In this document: positions 46,511 to 54,785 of the stretch, in pieces
Position numbering within the stretch: position 1 is the stretch's first letter
How the letters are laid out: each line of letters starts with the position of its first letter
Source: Sphingomonas naasensis
Lineage (GTDB): Bacteria; Pseudomonadota; Alphaproteobacteria; Sphingomonadales; Sphingomonadaceae
Assembly: GCF_004792695.1 (NCBI RefSeq)
Contig: NZ_SRXU01000004.1
Span: 124,001-188,000 of the forward strand
Direction of reading: 5' to 3'
Length of the DNA: 64,000 nucleotides
Position numbers and translations under genes: made by a program
The notes under the pieces: generated by a model
Databases searched by the model: none
Told to the model about the DNA's origin: nothing
The model's input: the letters and a program-made list of their open reading frames with translations, nothing else

Positions 46511-47148
46511 TCGAACTCTTCCTCTCGTCCTTCGTCACCTTCTTCGTGGTGATCGATCCGCCCGGCTGCGCGCCGATCTTCGCCGGCCTCACCGCCGGCG
46601 CGAGCGCGGTGCATCGCCGCGCGATGGCGATCCGCGCGGTGCTGGTCGCCTCGGCGATCCTGTTCGGCTTCGCGCTGTTCGGCGAGGCGCTGCTGCGCGC
46701 GCTGGGCATCAGCCTCAACGCCTTTCGCATCGCCGGCGGGATCATGCTGTTCCTGATCGCGCTCGAGATGGTGTTCGAGAAGCGCACCGAGCGCCGCGAG
46801 GACCGGGCGGAAAAGGTCCGCGCCGACGAAGTCGCCGACATCTCGACCTTCCCGATGGCGATGCCGATGATCGCGGGTCCCGGATCGATCGCCTCGGTGA
46901 TGCTGCTGATGTCGCAGAACAACGGCATCGAGCGCTCGGCGGTGGTGCTCGCCGCGATGGCGTCGATCCTCGTGCTGACACTGGTCGCGCTGCTGATCGC
47001 CGGTCCGATCATGCGCGTCGTCGGCGCCAAGATCGAGGCGGTGGTCTCGCGGCTGCTCGGGGTGCTGCTCGCCGCGCTGGCGGCGCAGTTCGTGATCGAC
47101 GGGATCCGCGCGAGCTTCAGCGCCGGGGCGGCGCTTTCGGGGCATTGA
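46507..47148 (+). CDS. MarC family integral membrane protein
   Basis: 213 residues with six hydrophobic helices. SFVTFFVVIDPPGCAPIFAGL at the N terminus and FPMAMPMIAGPGSIASVMLL in the middle are the two inverted-repeat signatures of MarC (NAAT) proteins; AFRIAGGIMLFLIALEMVF is also conserved. The role is unsettled. The ATG overlaps the upstream stop (ATGA). The 3' end overlaps the convergent GT-C gene by 32 bases. Confidence 0.93.
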   Translation: MIELFLSSFVTFFVVIDPPGCAPIFAGLTAGASAVHRRAMAIRAVLVASAILFGFALFGEALLRALGISLNAFRIAGGIMLFLIALEMVFEKRTERREDRAEKVRADEVADISTFPMAMPMIAGPGSIASVMLLMSQNNGIERSAVVLAAMASILVLTLVALLIAGPIMRVVGAKIEAVVSRLLGVLLAALAAQFVIDGIRASFSAGAALSGH

Positions 47149-48997
47149 TCCTTGCGGAGCTGACCGGCTCGGGCACGTCGGGCAGGTCGTAGCGGATCCG
47201 CCACAGCCGGAACGGCGATTTCTCGGGCAGCGCCACCGGCTCGAGCCAGTTGGGCACCTGGCCGCGATGGAGCTGGCCGTAAAAGCCGTTGGGGTTGCGC
47301 GCGCGATAGACCGTGGTCTCGGCCATGTCGGGGCAAATCAGCAGATATTGCGCCTTGTGCCGCGCCGCGATCGGACGGAAGCCGCGCGCCGGACCGCTGA
47401 ACGCGTGGTGCACCGCGAGGATCGCGTCGCCGTTGCGGTGATAGGGGCCCGCCACGCCATAGTGATGGGTGATCGTGATCAGCCGCGGCCCCATGTCGAC
47501 ATGCGTGAACATTATCGCCCTGGGAAGCATGTCGAGCGGGCGCAGCGAGGTGATGCGCGCGCACGCGGCATTTGCCTGCGCCACCTTGTCGGGGATGCTC
47601 TTGCCGGCCTTGCCGGTCTTGCCCGCATCCGAGGGCAGATAAGGCAGGAGCAGGCCGGCGAAGAGCCCCGAGACGATCAGGAAGGCGAGCGCCGATCCGA
47701 ACACGCGGACCAGCATCGATTTCTGGCGCAGGAACCACGGGATGATCAGCCAGGCGAGTGCGGTCGCGCCCGGCACGCTCAGCATCTGCGCCGCCGGGCC
47801 GGCGCGGATCTGCCAGAGCAGCATCGCCGCGGCGAAGGCGGTGAACAATGCGATCGCCGCCCATGCCACCGCCGCCTCGCTGCGCCGCGCGCGCCATGTC
47901 CCGACCAGCGCGCCGAGGATGCCGATCACCGGCAGCACGGCGATCGGGAAGCCGGTCTTGAACGGGTGTTCGTAGATCGGCTTGGCCTCGCGGACGCGGT
48001 TGAGCCAAGTCTGGGCGAGCTCGTCCGAAACCTGTTCGGGCCGGCCGAGGCACTGCGGGAAGAGCAGCGCGAAGCCCGTGACGATCACCGCGCCGGCAAG
48101 CGCGGCGAGCGCCAGCCGTACCCAGCGATTGGCGGGGTTGAGCAACGACAGCCCGAACAGCAAGGTGCCGGCGGCGACCATCACGCTCAGCCACACCGGC
48201 GTCAGCGCGTCGCAGCGCAGCACCTGGTTGGCATTCGAGGCGAACAGCGCGAAGCCGAGCGCGGTGCCGCCCGCGAGGCTCAGCCCATAGACCTGCATGC
48301 GCCGGACATCGCCCGCGTCCCACACCCAGCGCAATGCGATGATCGCGCCGGCCATCGCGCAATAGGGCAGCATCTCGAGCCCGATCGTCAGCGACAGCGC
48401 GCTCGACAGCCCGACGGTGGCGCCGCCGCGCGCGCGCCGGGTGTCGGCGAGCCCCGCCACGGTCAGCGCGAGGCAGGCGAGCTGCCAGCCATGATGATCG
48501 ATGCGCAGCGGCGCATACATCAGCATCGTCGAGGTGCAGCCCATCAGGATGATCAGCGCGAGCAGCCAGGCCTGCGGCGCCACCAGCCGGCGGACGGTCA
48601 GGCAGAGCCCGGTCATGGTCAGCGTCAGCGGGAGCAGCGGCGCGAGCCCGCATGCCCATCTCTCCGCCGCGGCGACGCCGATAAAGGGTTTGAGCAACAG
48701 GATCAGCGCGGCGATCGGCAAGTCGACGATCCGCGACCAATGGATGTCGAACCCGCCCATCGCCGGATCGAGCCGGTACTGGCGCAGATCGTACCAGCCT
48801 TGTCCCGCCAGCCAGGCGCGGACCTGCATCAGCCGCATATTGTCGTCGGTATCGGTGAGCATCAGCCATTGGATGTTGCCCTGCCGCTGCCACAGATACC
48901 AGGCGACCACGCCCAGCCAGAAGAGCAGCATGCCCGCCCGCCAGCGCCGGTCCAGTTCCTCTTCCAGGCGCAGACCGCCAATACCGCTCAGCTTCAA
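47117..48997 (-). CDS. Large GT-C-like polytopic membrane protein
   Basis: About 626 residues with a dozen hydrophobic segments and a C-terminal soluble domain (about 450-626). The first large loop after helix 1 contains LTDTDDNMRLMQVRAWLAGQ and FDIHWSRIVDLPIAALIL, an acidic D-x-D-D motif and HWSR as in oligosaccharyltransferase/GT-C proteins. RIDHHGWQLA marks another loop. It probably uses a lipid-linked sugar on the periplasmic side. The start is TTG at 48997, seven bases after GAGGGA. It is divergent from gtrA and near a methyltransferase and a GT2 gene, forming a glycosylation locus. Confidence 0.6.
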   Translation of the reverse strand: MKLSGIGGLRLEEELDRRWRAGMLLFWLGVVAWYLWQRQGNIQWLMLTDTDDNMRLMQVRAWLAGQGWYDLRQYRLDPAMGGFDIHWSRIVDLPIAALILLLKPFIGVAAAERWACGLAPLLPLTLTMTGLCLTVRRLVAPQAWLLALIILMGCTSTMLMYAPLRIDHHGWQLACLALTVAGLADTRRARGGATVGLSSALSLTIGLEMLPYCAMAGAIIALRWVWDAGDVRRMQVYGLSLAGGTALGFALFASNANQVLRCDALTPVWLSVMVAAGTLLFGLSLLNPANRWVRLALAALAGAVIVTGFALLFPQCLGRPEQVSDELAQTWLNRVREAKPIYEHPFKTGFPIAVLPVIGILGALVGTWRARRSEAAVAWAAIALFTAFAAAMLLWQIRAGPAAQMLSVPGATALAWLIIPWFLRQKSMLVRVFGSALAFLIVSGLFAGLLLPYLPSDAGKTGKAGKSIPDKVAQANAACARITSLRPLDMLPRAIMFTHVDMGPRLITITHHYGVAGPYHRNGDAILAVHHAFSGPARGFRPIAARHKAQYLLICPDMAETTVYRARNPNGFYGQLHRGQVPNWLEPVALPEKSPFRLWRIRYDLPDVPEPVSSARINAPKAPPRR

Positions 48998-49061
48998 AAT
49001 CGCTTCCCTCGTTCCGCGCTCCGCATTAGGGCGGCGCCCTGCGCGAGGGCAAGCTAGACTA

Positions 49062-49493
49062 GTGACCGCAATCTTCCAGCGACTGGAATCCGTGATGGCG
49101 AGCGGCGTGCTCGGCCAGCTGATCCGCTTCGGCATCGCCGGGGGGATCTCGACCGTGATCTATTCGGCGGTCTATCTGCCGCTCGCCTATTTCGTGCTGC
49201 CCAAGAACATGGCGGTGCTCGCGGTGCCGCCGGCGTTCCTTGTCGCAGTGGTCTGCGGCTTCTTCCTGCACAGCTATTGGAGCTTCAAGGGGCACGGCAC
49301 GCGCGATTCGAGCGGCCGCCAGCACCTCAAATTCTTCGTAGTCCAGGGCTTCGGGCTGCTGCTCAACGCGCTGTTCACCTGGGTGATCACCGGTCCGCTC
49401 TTGCACGGCCCGCAATGGCTGCCGCTGCTCCCGATCGTGCTGATAACACCGCTCGCGACTTTCGCGCTCAACCGCCAATGGGTATTCGGCTGA
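49062..49493 (+). CDS. GtrA-like flippase family protein
   Basis: 143 residues from a GTG at 49062 (GAGGG upstream); an ATG at 49095 is the alternative. Four helices, with LIRFGIAGGISTVIYSAVYL, VVCGFFLHSYWSFKGHGTR and the C-terminal FALNRQWVFG typical of GtrA/DPMS-type membrane proteins that help move undecaprenyl-phosphate sugars. The SAM methyltransferase follows after one base, and a GtrB-like GT2 enzyme is encoded nearby on the other strand. Confidence 0.9.
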   Translation: MTAIFQRLESVMASGVLGQLIRFGIAGGISTVIYSAVYLPLAYFVLPKNMAVLAVPPAFLVAVVCGFFLHSYWSFKGHGTRDSSGRQHLKFFVVQGFGLLLNALFTWVITGPLLHGPQWLPLLPIVLITPLATFALNRQWVFG

Positions 49494-49494
49494 A

Positions 49495-50223
49495 ATGGAC
49501 CGCATTGTTTACGAGCGCATGGCCGCACACGACACCACCCATTGGTGGTACCGCGCGCGCCGCGACATCCTCGCCGATTATCTCAGGCGCTGGGGCGATC
49601 TTCCCAAGGATGCGCGCATCCTCGAGATCGGCTGCGGCACCGGGCACAACCTGCCGATGCTCGCGCAGTTCGGCGAGATCGACGCGATCGAGATCGACGA
49701 GACCGCGCGCGCCAAGGCGAGCGAGCGGCTCGGCAAGCCGGTCGGCACCGCGCCGCTGCCCGAGCTGGTCGGCGTCGCGCCCGGCAGCTACGATCTTGTC
49801 GCGGTGCTCGACGTGATCGAGCATGTCGAGGACGATGTCGCCGCGCTCGAGGCGATCGCCACGGCGCTCAAGCCCGGCGGCAAGATCCTGATCACCGTGC
49901 CGGCGCACCAATGGATGTGGAGCGCGCACGACGTGGTCAACCATCACAAGCGCCGCTATTCGAAAGCAGGTTTCGAGGCGCTGCTCGCGAACGCCGGGCT
50001 GCAGGGCAAGAAGCTCGGCTATTTCAATTCGCTGCTCTTCCCGGTCGCGGTCGCGGCGCGCTTCGCCGGCAAGCTGATGGGCAAGGACGATAGCGACGAT
50101 TCGCCCCCGCCCAAGCCGCTCAACACCCTGTTCGAGGGCGTCTTCCGGCTCGAGCGCCACATGGTCGGCCGGATGCCGCTGCCGCCCGGTCTCTCGCTGA
50201 TCACGCTGGCTTCGAAGAAGTAA
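49495..50223 (+). CDS. Class I SAM-dependent methyltransferase
   Basis: 242 residues. Motif I is ILEIGCGTGHNLPMLAQFG, followed by the acidic IDAIEID, and post motifs YDLVAVLDVIEHVEDDVAAL and LKPGGKILITVPAH. HHKRRYSKAGFEALLANAG is common in methyltransferases encoded with polyprenyl-sugar genes. Substrate unknown; position between GtrA and GT2 genes suggests a sugar or lipid-linked intermediate. The ATG is one base after the gtrA stop. Confidence 0.9.
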   Translation: MDRIVYERMAAHDTTHWWYRARRDILADYLRRWGDLPKDARILEIGCGTGHNLPMLAQFGEIDAIEIDETARAKASERLGKPVGTAPLPELVGVAPGSYDLVAVLDVIEHVEDDVAALEAIATALKPGGKILITVPAHQWMWSAHDVVNHHKRRYSKAGFEALLANAGLQGKKLGYFNSLLFPVAVAARFAGKLMGKDDSDDSPPPKPLNTLFEGVFRLERHMVGRMPLPPGLSLITLASKK

Positions 50224-50256
50224 AATCCTCCCCTGCGCAGGCGAGGGTGGATCGGG

Positions 50257-51282
50257 CTATTGCCCCGTTTCGCTGCGCACGGTCTGGGGGGAGACGCTGA
50301 CCTCGCCTGAATCCTCGAAGCGATAGCCGAGCGAGGCGTGGCCGCGTACCGGCCCGGCGACATCGGCGACGAGATAGAGCGGGCGCCGCTTCGACTCGAC
50401 ATAGAGTCGCCCGAGATATTCGCCGATCATCCCCAGCACGAACATCTGCACCGCGCCGAGCACGACGACGACGAGCATCAGCGAGGTCCAGCCGGGGATC
50501 GCCGCGCCGAACAGCCAGCCGATCAGGATGTAGAGCACGAGCAGCGCCGAGGCGCCGGTGAGCAGCAGCCCGACATGGCTGGCGAAGCGCAGCGGCGCGG
50601 TCGAGAAGCCGGTGATCGCATCGAGCGCGAAGCGGATCATCTTGCCGAGCGGATATTTGCTCTCGCCAGCATGGCGCTCGTGCCGATCATAAGGGAAGGG
50701 CACTTGCTTGAAGCCCACCCAGGCGACCATCCCGCGGATGAAGCGCGCTTGCTCGGGAAGCGACAGGAACGCGTCGAGCGCGCGCCGCGTCATCAGCCGG
50801 AAGTCGCCGGTGTCGAGCGGGATCGGCGTGTCGGTGATCCGATCGAGCATGCGGTAGAAGAACGCCGCGGTGAGCTTCTTGAAGATCGTCTCGCCGTCGC
50901 GCTTGCGCCGCACCGCATAGACCACGTCGGCGCCCTGGCTCTTCATCGCCGCGCGCATGTCGGTCAGCAGCTCGGGCGGATCCTGCAGATCGGCGTCGAT
51001 GATCAATATCTCCTCGCCGCTGCACAGGTCGAGCCCCGCGGTGAGCGCGAGCTGATGGCCGTGGTTGCGCGAGAGGTTGATCGCGACGAGGCGCGGATCG
51101 GCTTCGGACAGGCGCTGCATCACCTTCCAGCTCGCGTCGCGCGAGCCGTCGTTGATCAGCACGATCTCGTAATCCTCGCCCACCGCCGCATGGGCGGCCG
51201 CGGAGATGCGTCCGTGCAAGAGCTCGAGGCACGCCTCTTCATTGTAGCAGGGGACGACGACGGAAAGCTTGGGCCTCTTCAT
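50257..51282 (-). CDS. Family 2 glycosyltransferase (GtrB/DPM1-like)
   Basis: 341 residues. GT2 domain (1-230): LSVVVPCYNEEACLELL, VLINDGSRDASW, and the metal-binding LIIDADLQDPPELL, RFIRGMVAWVGFKQ. Two C-terminal helices (about 235-258 and 270-295) anchor it in the membrane, and YVESKRRPLY follows. Such enzymes charge polyprenyl phosphate with glucose or similar. It converges on the methyltransferase gene and is adjacent to the haem-receptor promoter region. Confidence 0.94.
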   Translation of the reverse strand: MKRPKLSVVVPCYNEEACLELLHGRISAAAHAAVGEDYEIVLINDGSRDASWKVMQRLSEADPRLVAINLSRNHGHQLALTAGLDLCSGEEILIIDADLQDPPELLTDMRAAMKSQGADVVYAVRRKRDGETIFKKLTAAFFYRMLDRITDTPIPLDTGDFRLMTRRALDAFLSLPEQARFIRGMVAWVGFKQVPFPYDRHERHAGESKYPLGKMIRFALDAITGFSTAPLRFASHVGLLLTGASALLVLYILIGWLFGAAIPGWTSLMLVVVVLGAVQMFVLGMIGEYLGRLYVESKRRPLYLVADVAGPVRGHASLGYRFEDSGEVSVSPQTVRSETGQ

Positions 51283-51403
51283 GACCGGCCGCTGTAGCGG
51301 CGTGCGGCGGCGGCGTCACATGAAAATCCGCGGGCCCCTCCGCGCTGCCGCCTATTCGTTACGGGATTGACCCACGCGGTCAACGCTCCTACCGGGAAGC
51401 TAA

Positions 51404-51418
51404 TGCGAGTCAGTCGCA
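51404..51418 (+). promoter_or_regulatory. Fur-box-like site upstream of the haem receptor
   Basis: TGCGAGTCAGTCGCA is a 7-1-7 inverted repeat inside TAATGCGAGTCAGTCGCAGT, matching the form TGCGAATCATTCGCA expected for iron-responsive Fur sites in sphingomonads, with two changed central bases. It ends 14 bases before the ATG of the TonB-dependent receptor, a repressing position. Confidence 0.65.
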
Positions 51419-51432
51419 GTAGCGAAAGGGGC

Positions 51433-53655
51433 ATGATGAAGCGGTGGGTGGCAACGGGGATCAGCCTTTGGGCATGCGCGCTGGCGGCGCCGGCGCTCGC
51501 ACAGGGCACACGGGGTGCAGCGGCTGAGGTCGAGGAGGCGACGGAGCAGGACCAGGGCCAGGTCACGGTCACCGCGACGCGCCAGCCGATCGCCACGGTC
51601 GACGCGCCGGCTACGGTCACGGTGATCGACGAACGGCGCATCGCCGACGAGCTGGTGACCGACATCAAGGATCTCGTCCGCTATGAACCCGGCATCACCG
51701 TGCCGCGCGGGCCCGCGCGCTTCGGTGCGGCGCTCGGCGCCACCGGCCGCGCCGGCAATGAAGGCTTCAACATCCGCGGCATCGGCGGCAATCGCGTGCT
51801 GATCCAGGTCGACGGCATCCGCGCGCCCGACGGCTTCGCCTTCGGCGCGCAGGCGGCAGGGCGGGGCGATTATGTCGATGTCGGGCTGGTCAAGTCGGTC
51901 GAGATCCTGCGCGGCCCGGCCTCTGCGCTCTACGGCAGCGACGGGCTGGCGGGCGCGGTGAGCTTCATCACCAGCGATCCTGCCGATTTCCTCGACGGCG
52001 GCAAATCGATCGGCGGCCTCGCGCGGGCCGGCTGGAGCTCGGCCGACAACGAGTTCGCCGAGACCGCGATCCTCGCAGGGCGCAGCGGTGATTGGTCGGC
52101 GATGGCCGCTTATACCCGCCGCGACTGGTCCGAGCTCGACAATATGGGGACCGTCGGCGGCACCGGCGCGCTGCGCACCGAGCCCAATCCGCAGGACGGC
52201 CAATCGAACGCGGTGCTCGGCCGCATCGTCTATGCGCCGGGCAATCACAAGATCCGCCTGACCGGCGAATATCTCGACACCTTGGTCACCACCGATGTGC
52301 TGAGCGGGCTCAGCTCCACGGTCGAGCTGCTCCACGGCCGCGACACCGGCCAGCGCAAACGCCTGTCGGCCGACTGGACGTGGCAGGGCACCGGCGCGAT
52401 CAACTATGCGCGTGTCGCCGCCTGGTGGCAGGATGCCGAGGATCGCCAGTTCACCGACGAGGATCGCACCCCCGCCGCCGATCGCGAGCGGCTCAACACG
52501 TTCGAGAACCGCGTCTATGGCGCGGCGGCCGAGCTTCGCGGCGGCGTCGGCGCGGTACGGATCGTCGCGGGGGGCGATATCAGCTTCACCCACCAGCAGG
52601 GGCTGCGCGACGGTGTCGTCCCGCCGGCGGGCGAGGTCTTCCCGACCCGCGCCTTCCCCGAGACCGATTTCATGCTCGCCGGCCTGTTCGTCGCGGGCGA
52701 GCTCAAGCTCGGGCCGCTGACGCTCTACCCGGCGCTGCGCTACGATGCCTATGATCTCGATCCCGAGGACGATCCGCTGCTGCCGACCTTCACGGGCGCG
52801 GCGCAGCACGGATCGCGGGTGTCGCCCAAGCTCGGCGCGGTCCTGCGGCTGCCCGCAGATTTCCGGCTGTTCGCCAATTATGCCGAGGGCTTCAAGGCGC
52901 CGTCGCCGAGCCAGGTGAACAATTTCTTCGAGAACCCGCCGGTCGGCTATGTCAGCATCCCCAATCCCGATCTGCGCCCCGAGACGAGCCGCAGCTTCGA
53001 GGGCGGGCTGCGCTATGCCGGCACCTTCGCGTCGCTCGAACTCACCGGCTTCCATTCGGAATATGACAATTTCATCGAGCAGGTGGAGACCACCGGGCGA
53101 CCGTTCCCGATGCCGGGCAATCCGTGGATCTATCAATGGGTCAACCTGACCGGCGCGGAGGTGAGCGGCTTCGAGGCGCGCGGCTCGGTCCGGCCGGCGC
53201 CCGGCGTCAGCGCGACGCTGGCGCTCGCCTATGCCGATGGCGCGGCGATTTCGGGCGCGGGCGTGAAGACCCCGCTCCAGTCGATCGATCCATTCCGCGC
53301 GGCGCTCGGGCTCGGTTATGACGGCCAGCGTTTTGGCGGGCGGATCGTCGCCACCTATGGCGGGCAAAAGGAAAACAGTGAGACGCGCGGCGCGTCGTGC
53401 TTCCCGCTGCCGACCACGGCCGCGCCCGATCCGGTGCCGGCCTGCTTCACGGGGAACGAATATCTGGCGCTCGACATCACCGCATGGTGGCGGGTGCTGC
53501 CGGGGGTGACCTTGCGCGCCGGCGTGTTCAACCTCACCGATCAGAAATACTGGCAATGGGCCGATATTCGCGGCCTTGCCACCAGCTCGCCGATCAAGGA
53601 CGCCTATAGCCAGCCGGGCCGCAACGGCAGCATCTCGCTCAGCGTCCGCTTCTGA
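51433..53655 (+). CDS. TonB-dependent haem/haemoglobin-type outer membrane receptor
   Basis: 740 residues. A signal peptide (cleavage after PALAQ near residue 24) is followed by a TonB box-like QVTVTATR, a plug (about 40-170) with GFNIRGIGGNRVLIQVDGIR and PASALYGSDGLAGAVSF, and a 22-strand barrel ending in the aromatic-terminal SLSVRF. NYAEGFKAPSPSQVNNFF and IPNPDLRPETSRSFEGG correspond to the FRAP/NPDL region of haem and haemoglobin receptors. A Fur-like box sits just upstream, so expression probably rises when iron is scarce. A DUF6607 gene follows after 11 bases. Confidence 0.92.
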   Translation: MMKRWVATGISLWACALAAPALAQGTRGAAAEVEEATEQDQGQVTVTATRQPIATVDAPATVTVIDERRIADELVTDIKDLVRYEPGITVPRGPARFGAALGATGRAGNEGFNIRGIGGNRVLIQVDGIRAPDGFAFGAQAAGRGDYVDVGLVKSVEILRGPASALYGSDGLAGAVSFITSDPADFLDGGKSIGGLARAGWSSADNEFAETAILAGRSGDWSAMAAYTRRDWSELDNMGTVGGTGALRTEPNPQDGQSNAVLGRIVYAPGNHKIRLTGEYLDTLVTTDVLSGLSSTVELLHGRDTGQRKRLSADWTWQGTGAINYARVAAWWQDAEDRQFTDEDRTPAADRERLNTFENRVYGAAAELRGGVGAVRIVAGGDISFTHQQGLRDGVVPPAGEVFPTRAFPETDFMLAGLFVAGELKLGPLTLYPALRYDAYDLDPEDDPLLPTFTGAAQHGSRVSPKLGAVLRLPADFRLFANYAEGFKAPSPSQVNNFFENPPVGYVSIPNPDLRPETSRSFEGGLRYAGTFASLELTGFHSEYDNFIEQVETTGRPFPMPGNPWIYQWVNLTGAEVSGFEARGSVRPAPGVSATLALAYADGAAISGAGVKTPLQSIDPFRAALGLGYDGQRFGGRIVATYGGQKENSETRGASCFPLPTTAAPDPVPACFTGNEYLALDITAWWRVLPGVTLRAGVFNLTDQKYWQWADIRGLATSSPIKDAYSQPGRNGSISLSVRF

Positions 53656-53666
53656 GGAGGGACAGG

Positions 53667-54635
53667 ATGAACCATCTTCGCTTCGTTGCCGCGCTCGCGC
53701 TCGTCGCCGCGCCGCTTCCCGCCTTCGCGCAAGCCGCGCCCATCGCGGCGCCGGCTTCCGCATTCGATGCCGATCGCGCCGACATTCTCGGCATGGCCGG
53801 CAACTACAAGGTCAGGTTCGACATGCAGGAGGCGACGTCGTGGCGCGCCGACTATACGCCGATCCCGGTCAAGGTCTCGGGCGGGTTCGAGGCGGTGCGC
53901 GTGATCGAGGACAGCGGTCGCGTCATCCGGCTCCAGCACCTGCTCGTCGTCGATGCCGGCGGCAAGCCGATGGTGATCAAGCATTGGCGGCAGGACTGGG
54001 AGTACGAACCTGCCCGCGTGCTCACCTATGCCGGCCCCGATGCCTGGACATGGGCCGCGCTCTCGCCCGAGCAACGCAAGGGCGTCTGGTCGCAGACCGT
54101 CTATCAGGTCGACGACAGCCCACGCTATGGCGGCTGGGGCAAATGGCAGACGGTCGGCGGCGTGCGCCGCTGGCAGTCGGGCGAGAGCTGGCGCCCGCTC
54201 GCGCGCCGCGATGCGATCCGCGGACCGGTCTATGATCGCTATCTCGGGATCAACCGCCACGCGCTGGCACCCGCCGGCTGGATCCATTGGCAGGACAATC
54301 TGAAGATCGGCGAGGTGAGCGGCAAGCTCAGCCCGATCGTCCAGGAATATGTCCTCAACAGCTACACGAAGAACGACGGTTTCGAGATCAAGGCCGCCGA
54401 GGGCTATTGGGCGGCGACCAAGGGCTATTGGGCGGCGATCCGCGCCGAATGGGATCGCATCGCGGCAGCCAAGGGCGGGATCCGCATCACCGAGGAAGCC
54501 GATCACGGCACCGTGATCAGCGGCCGCGTGCTCGAGATCGCCGACGAACTCCAGGCGGGCAAGATCAAGGAAGCCGACGCGATCCGCACCGCAAAGGCAC
54601 TGATGGATCAGGCGACCAGGGCCGCGGGCGGCTGA
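53667..54635 (+). CDS. DUF6607 family periplasmic protein
   Basis: 322 residues with a signal peptide ending PAFAQA. ADILGMAGNYKVRFDMQEAT, HWRQDWEYEPARVLTYAG, YQVDDSPRYGGWGKW and the late IHWQDNLKIGEVSGK are conserved in DUF6607, a family regularly encoded beside haem-type TonB receptors. It is 11 bases downstream of that receptor and so shares its iron control. It may handle haem in the periplasm; this is context only. GAGGAGGGACAGG precedes the ATG. Confidence 0.82.
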   Translation: MNHLRFVAALALVAAPLPAFAQAAPIAAPASAFDADRADILGMAGNYKVRFDMQEATSWRADYTPIPVKVSGGFEAVRVIEDSGRVIRLQHLLVVDAGGKPMVIKHWRQDWEYEPARVLTYAGPDAWTWAALSPEQRKGVWSQTVYQVDDSPRYGGWGKWQTVGGVRRWQSGESWRPLARRDAIRGPVYDRYLGINRHALAPAGWIHWQDNLKIGEVSGKLSPIVQEYVLNSYTKNDGFEIKAAEGYWAATKGYWAAIRAEWDRIAAAKGGIRITEEADHGTVISGRVLEIADELQAGKIKEADAIRTAKALMDQATRAAGG

Positions 54636-54642
54636 CGCCAGT

Positions 54643-54772
54643 TCCTCCCCCGCGCAGCGGGGAGGGGGACCAGCGAAGCTGGTGGAGGGGGCATTTCCGC
54701 GGGCGATGCGTTCGCGGCGAGGCCCCCTCCGTCATGCTGCGCATGCCACCTCCCCCGCTGACGCGAGGGAGG
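54643..54772. repeat. Diverged palindromic repeat copy
   Basis: Two inverted halves of about 60 bases: the left starts CCTCCCCCGCGCAGCGGGGA and contains GGGGGACCAGCGAAGCTGGT; the right, read in reverse, starts CCTCCCTCGCGTCAGCGGGG. The hairpin layout and the GGAGGGGGC core are the same as in the GATCCTCCCC copies, but the ends differ, so it is a second subfamily. It lies between the convergent DUF6607 and rsh genes and could end transcription from both. Confidence 0.75.
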
Positions 54773-54785
54773 AAAAGAATCGCCG

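Noticed and set aside
50224-50250. Fifth copy of the palindromic repeat after the methyltransferase gene
   Set aside because: Only a short CCTCCCCTGCGCAGG stretch is similar; the inverted second half is missing, so it may be a remnant or a chance hairpin.
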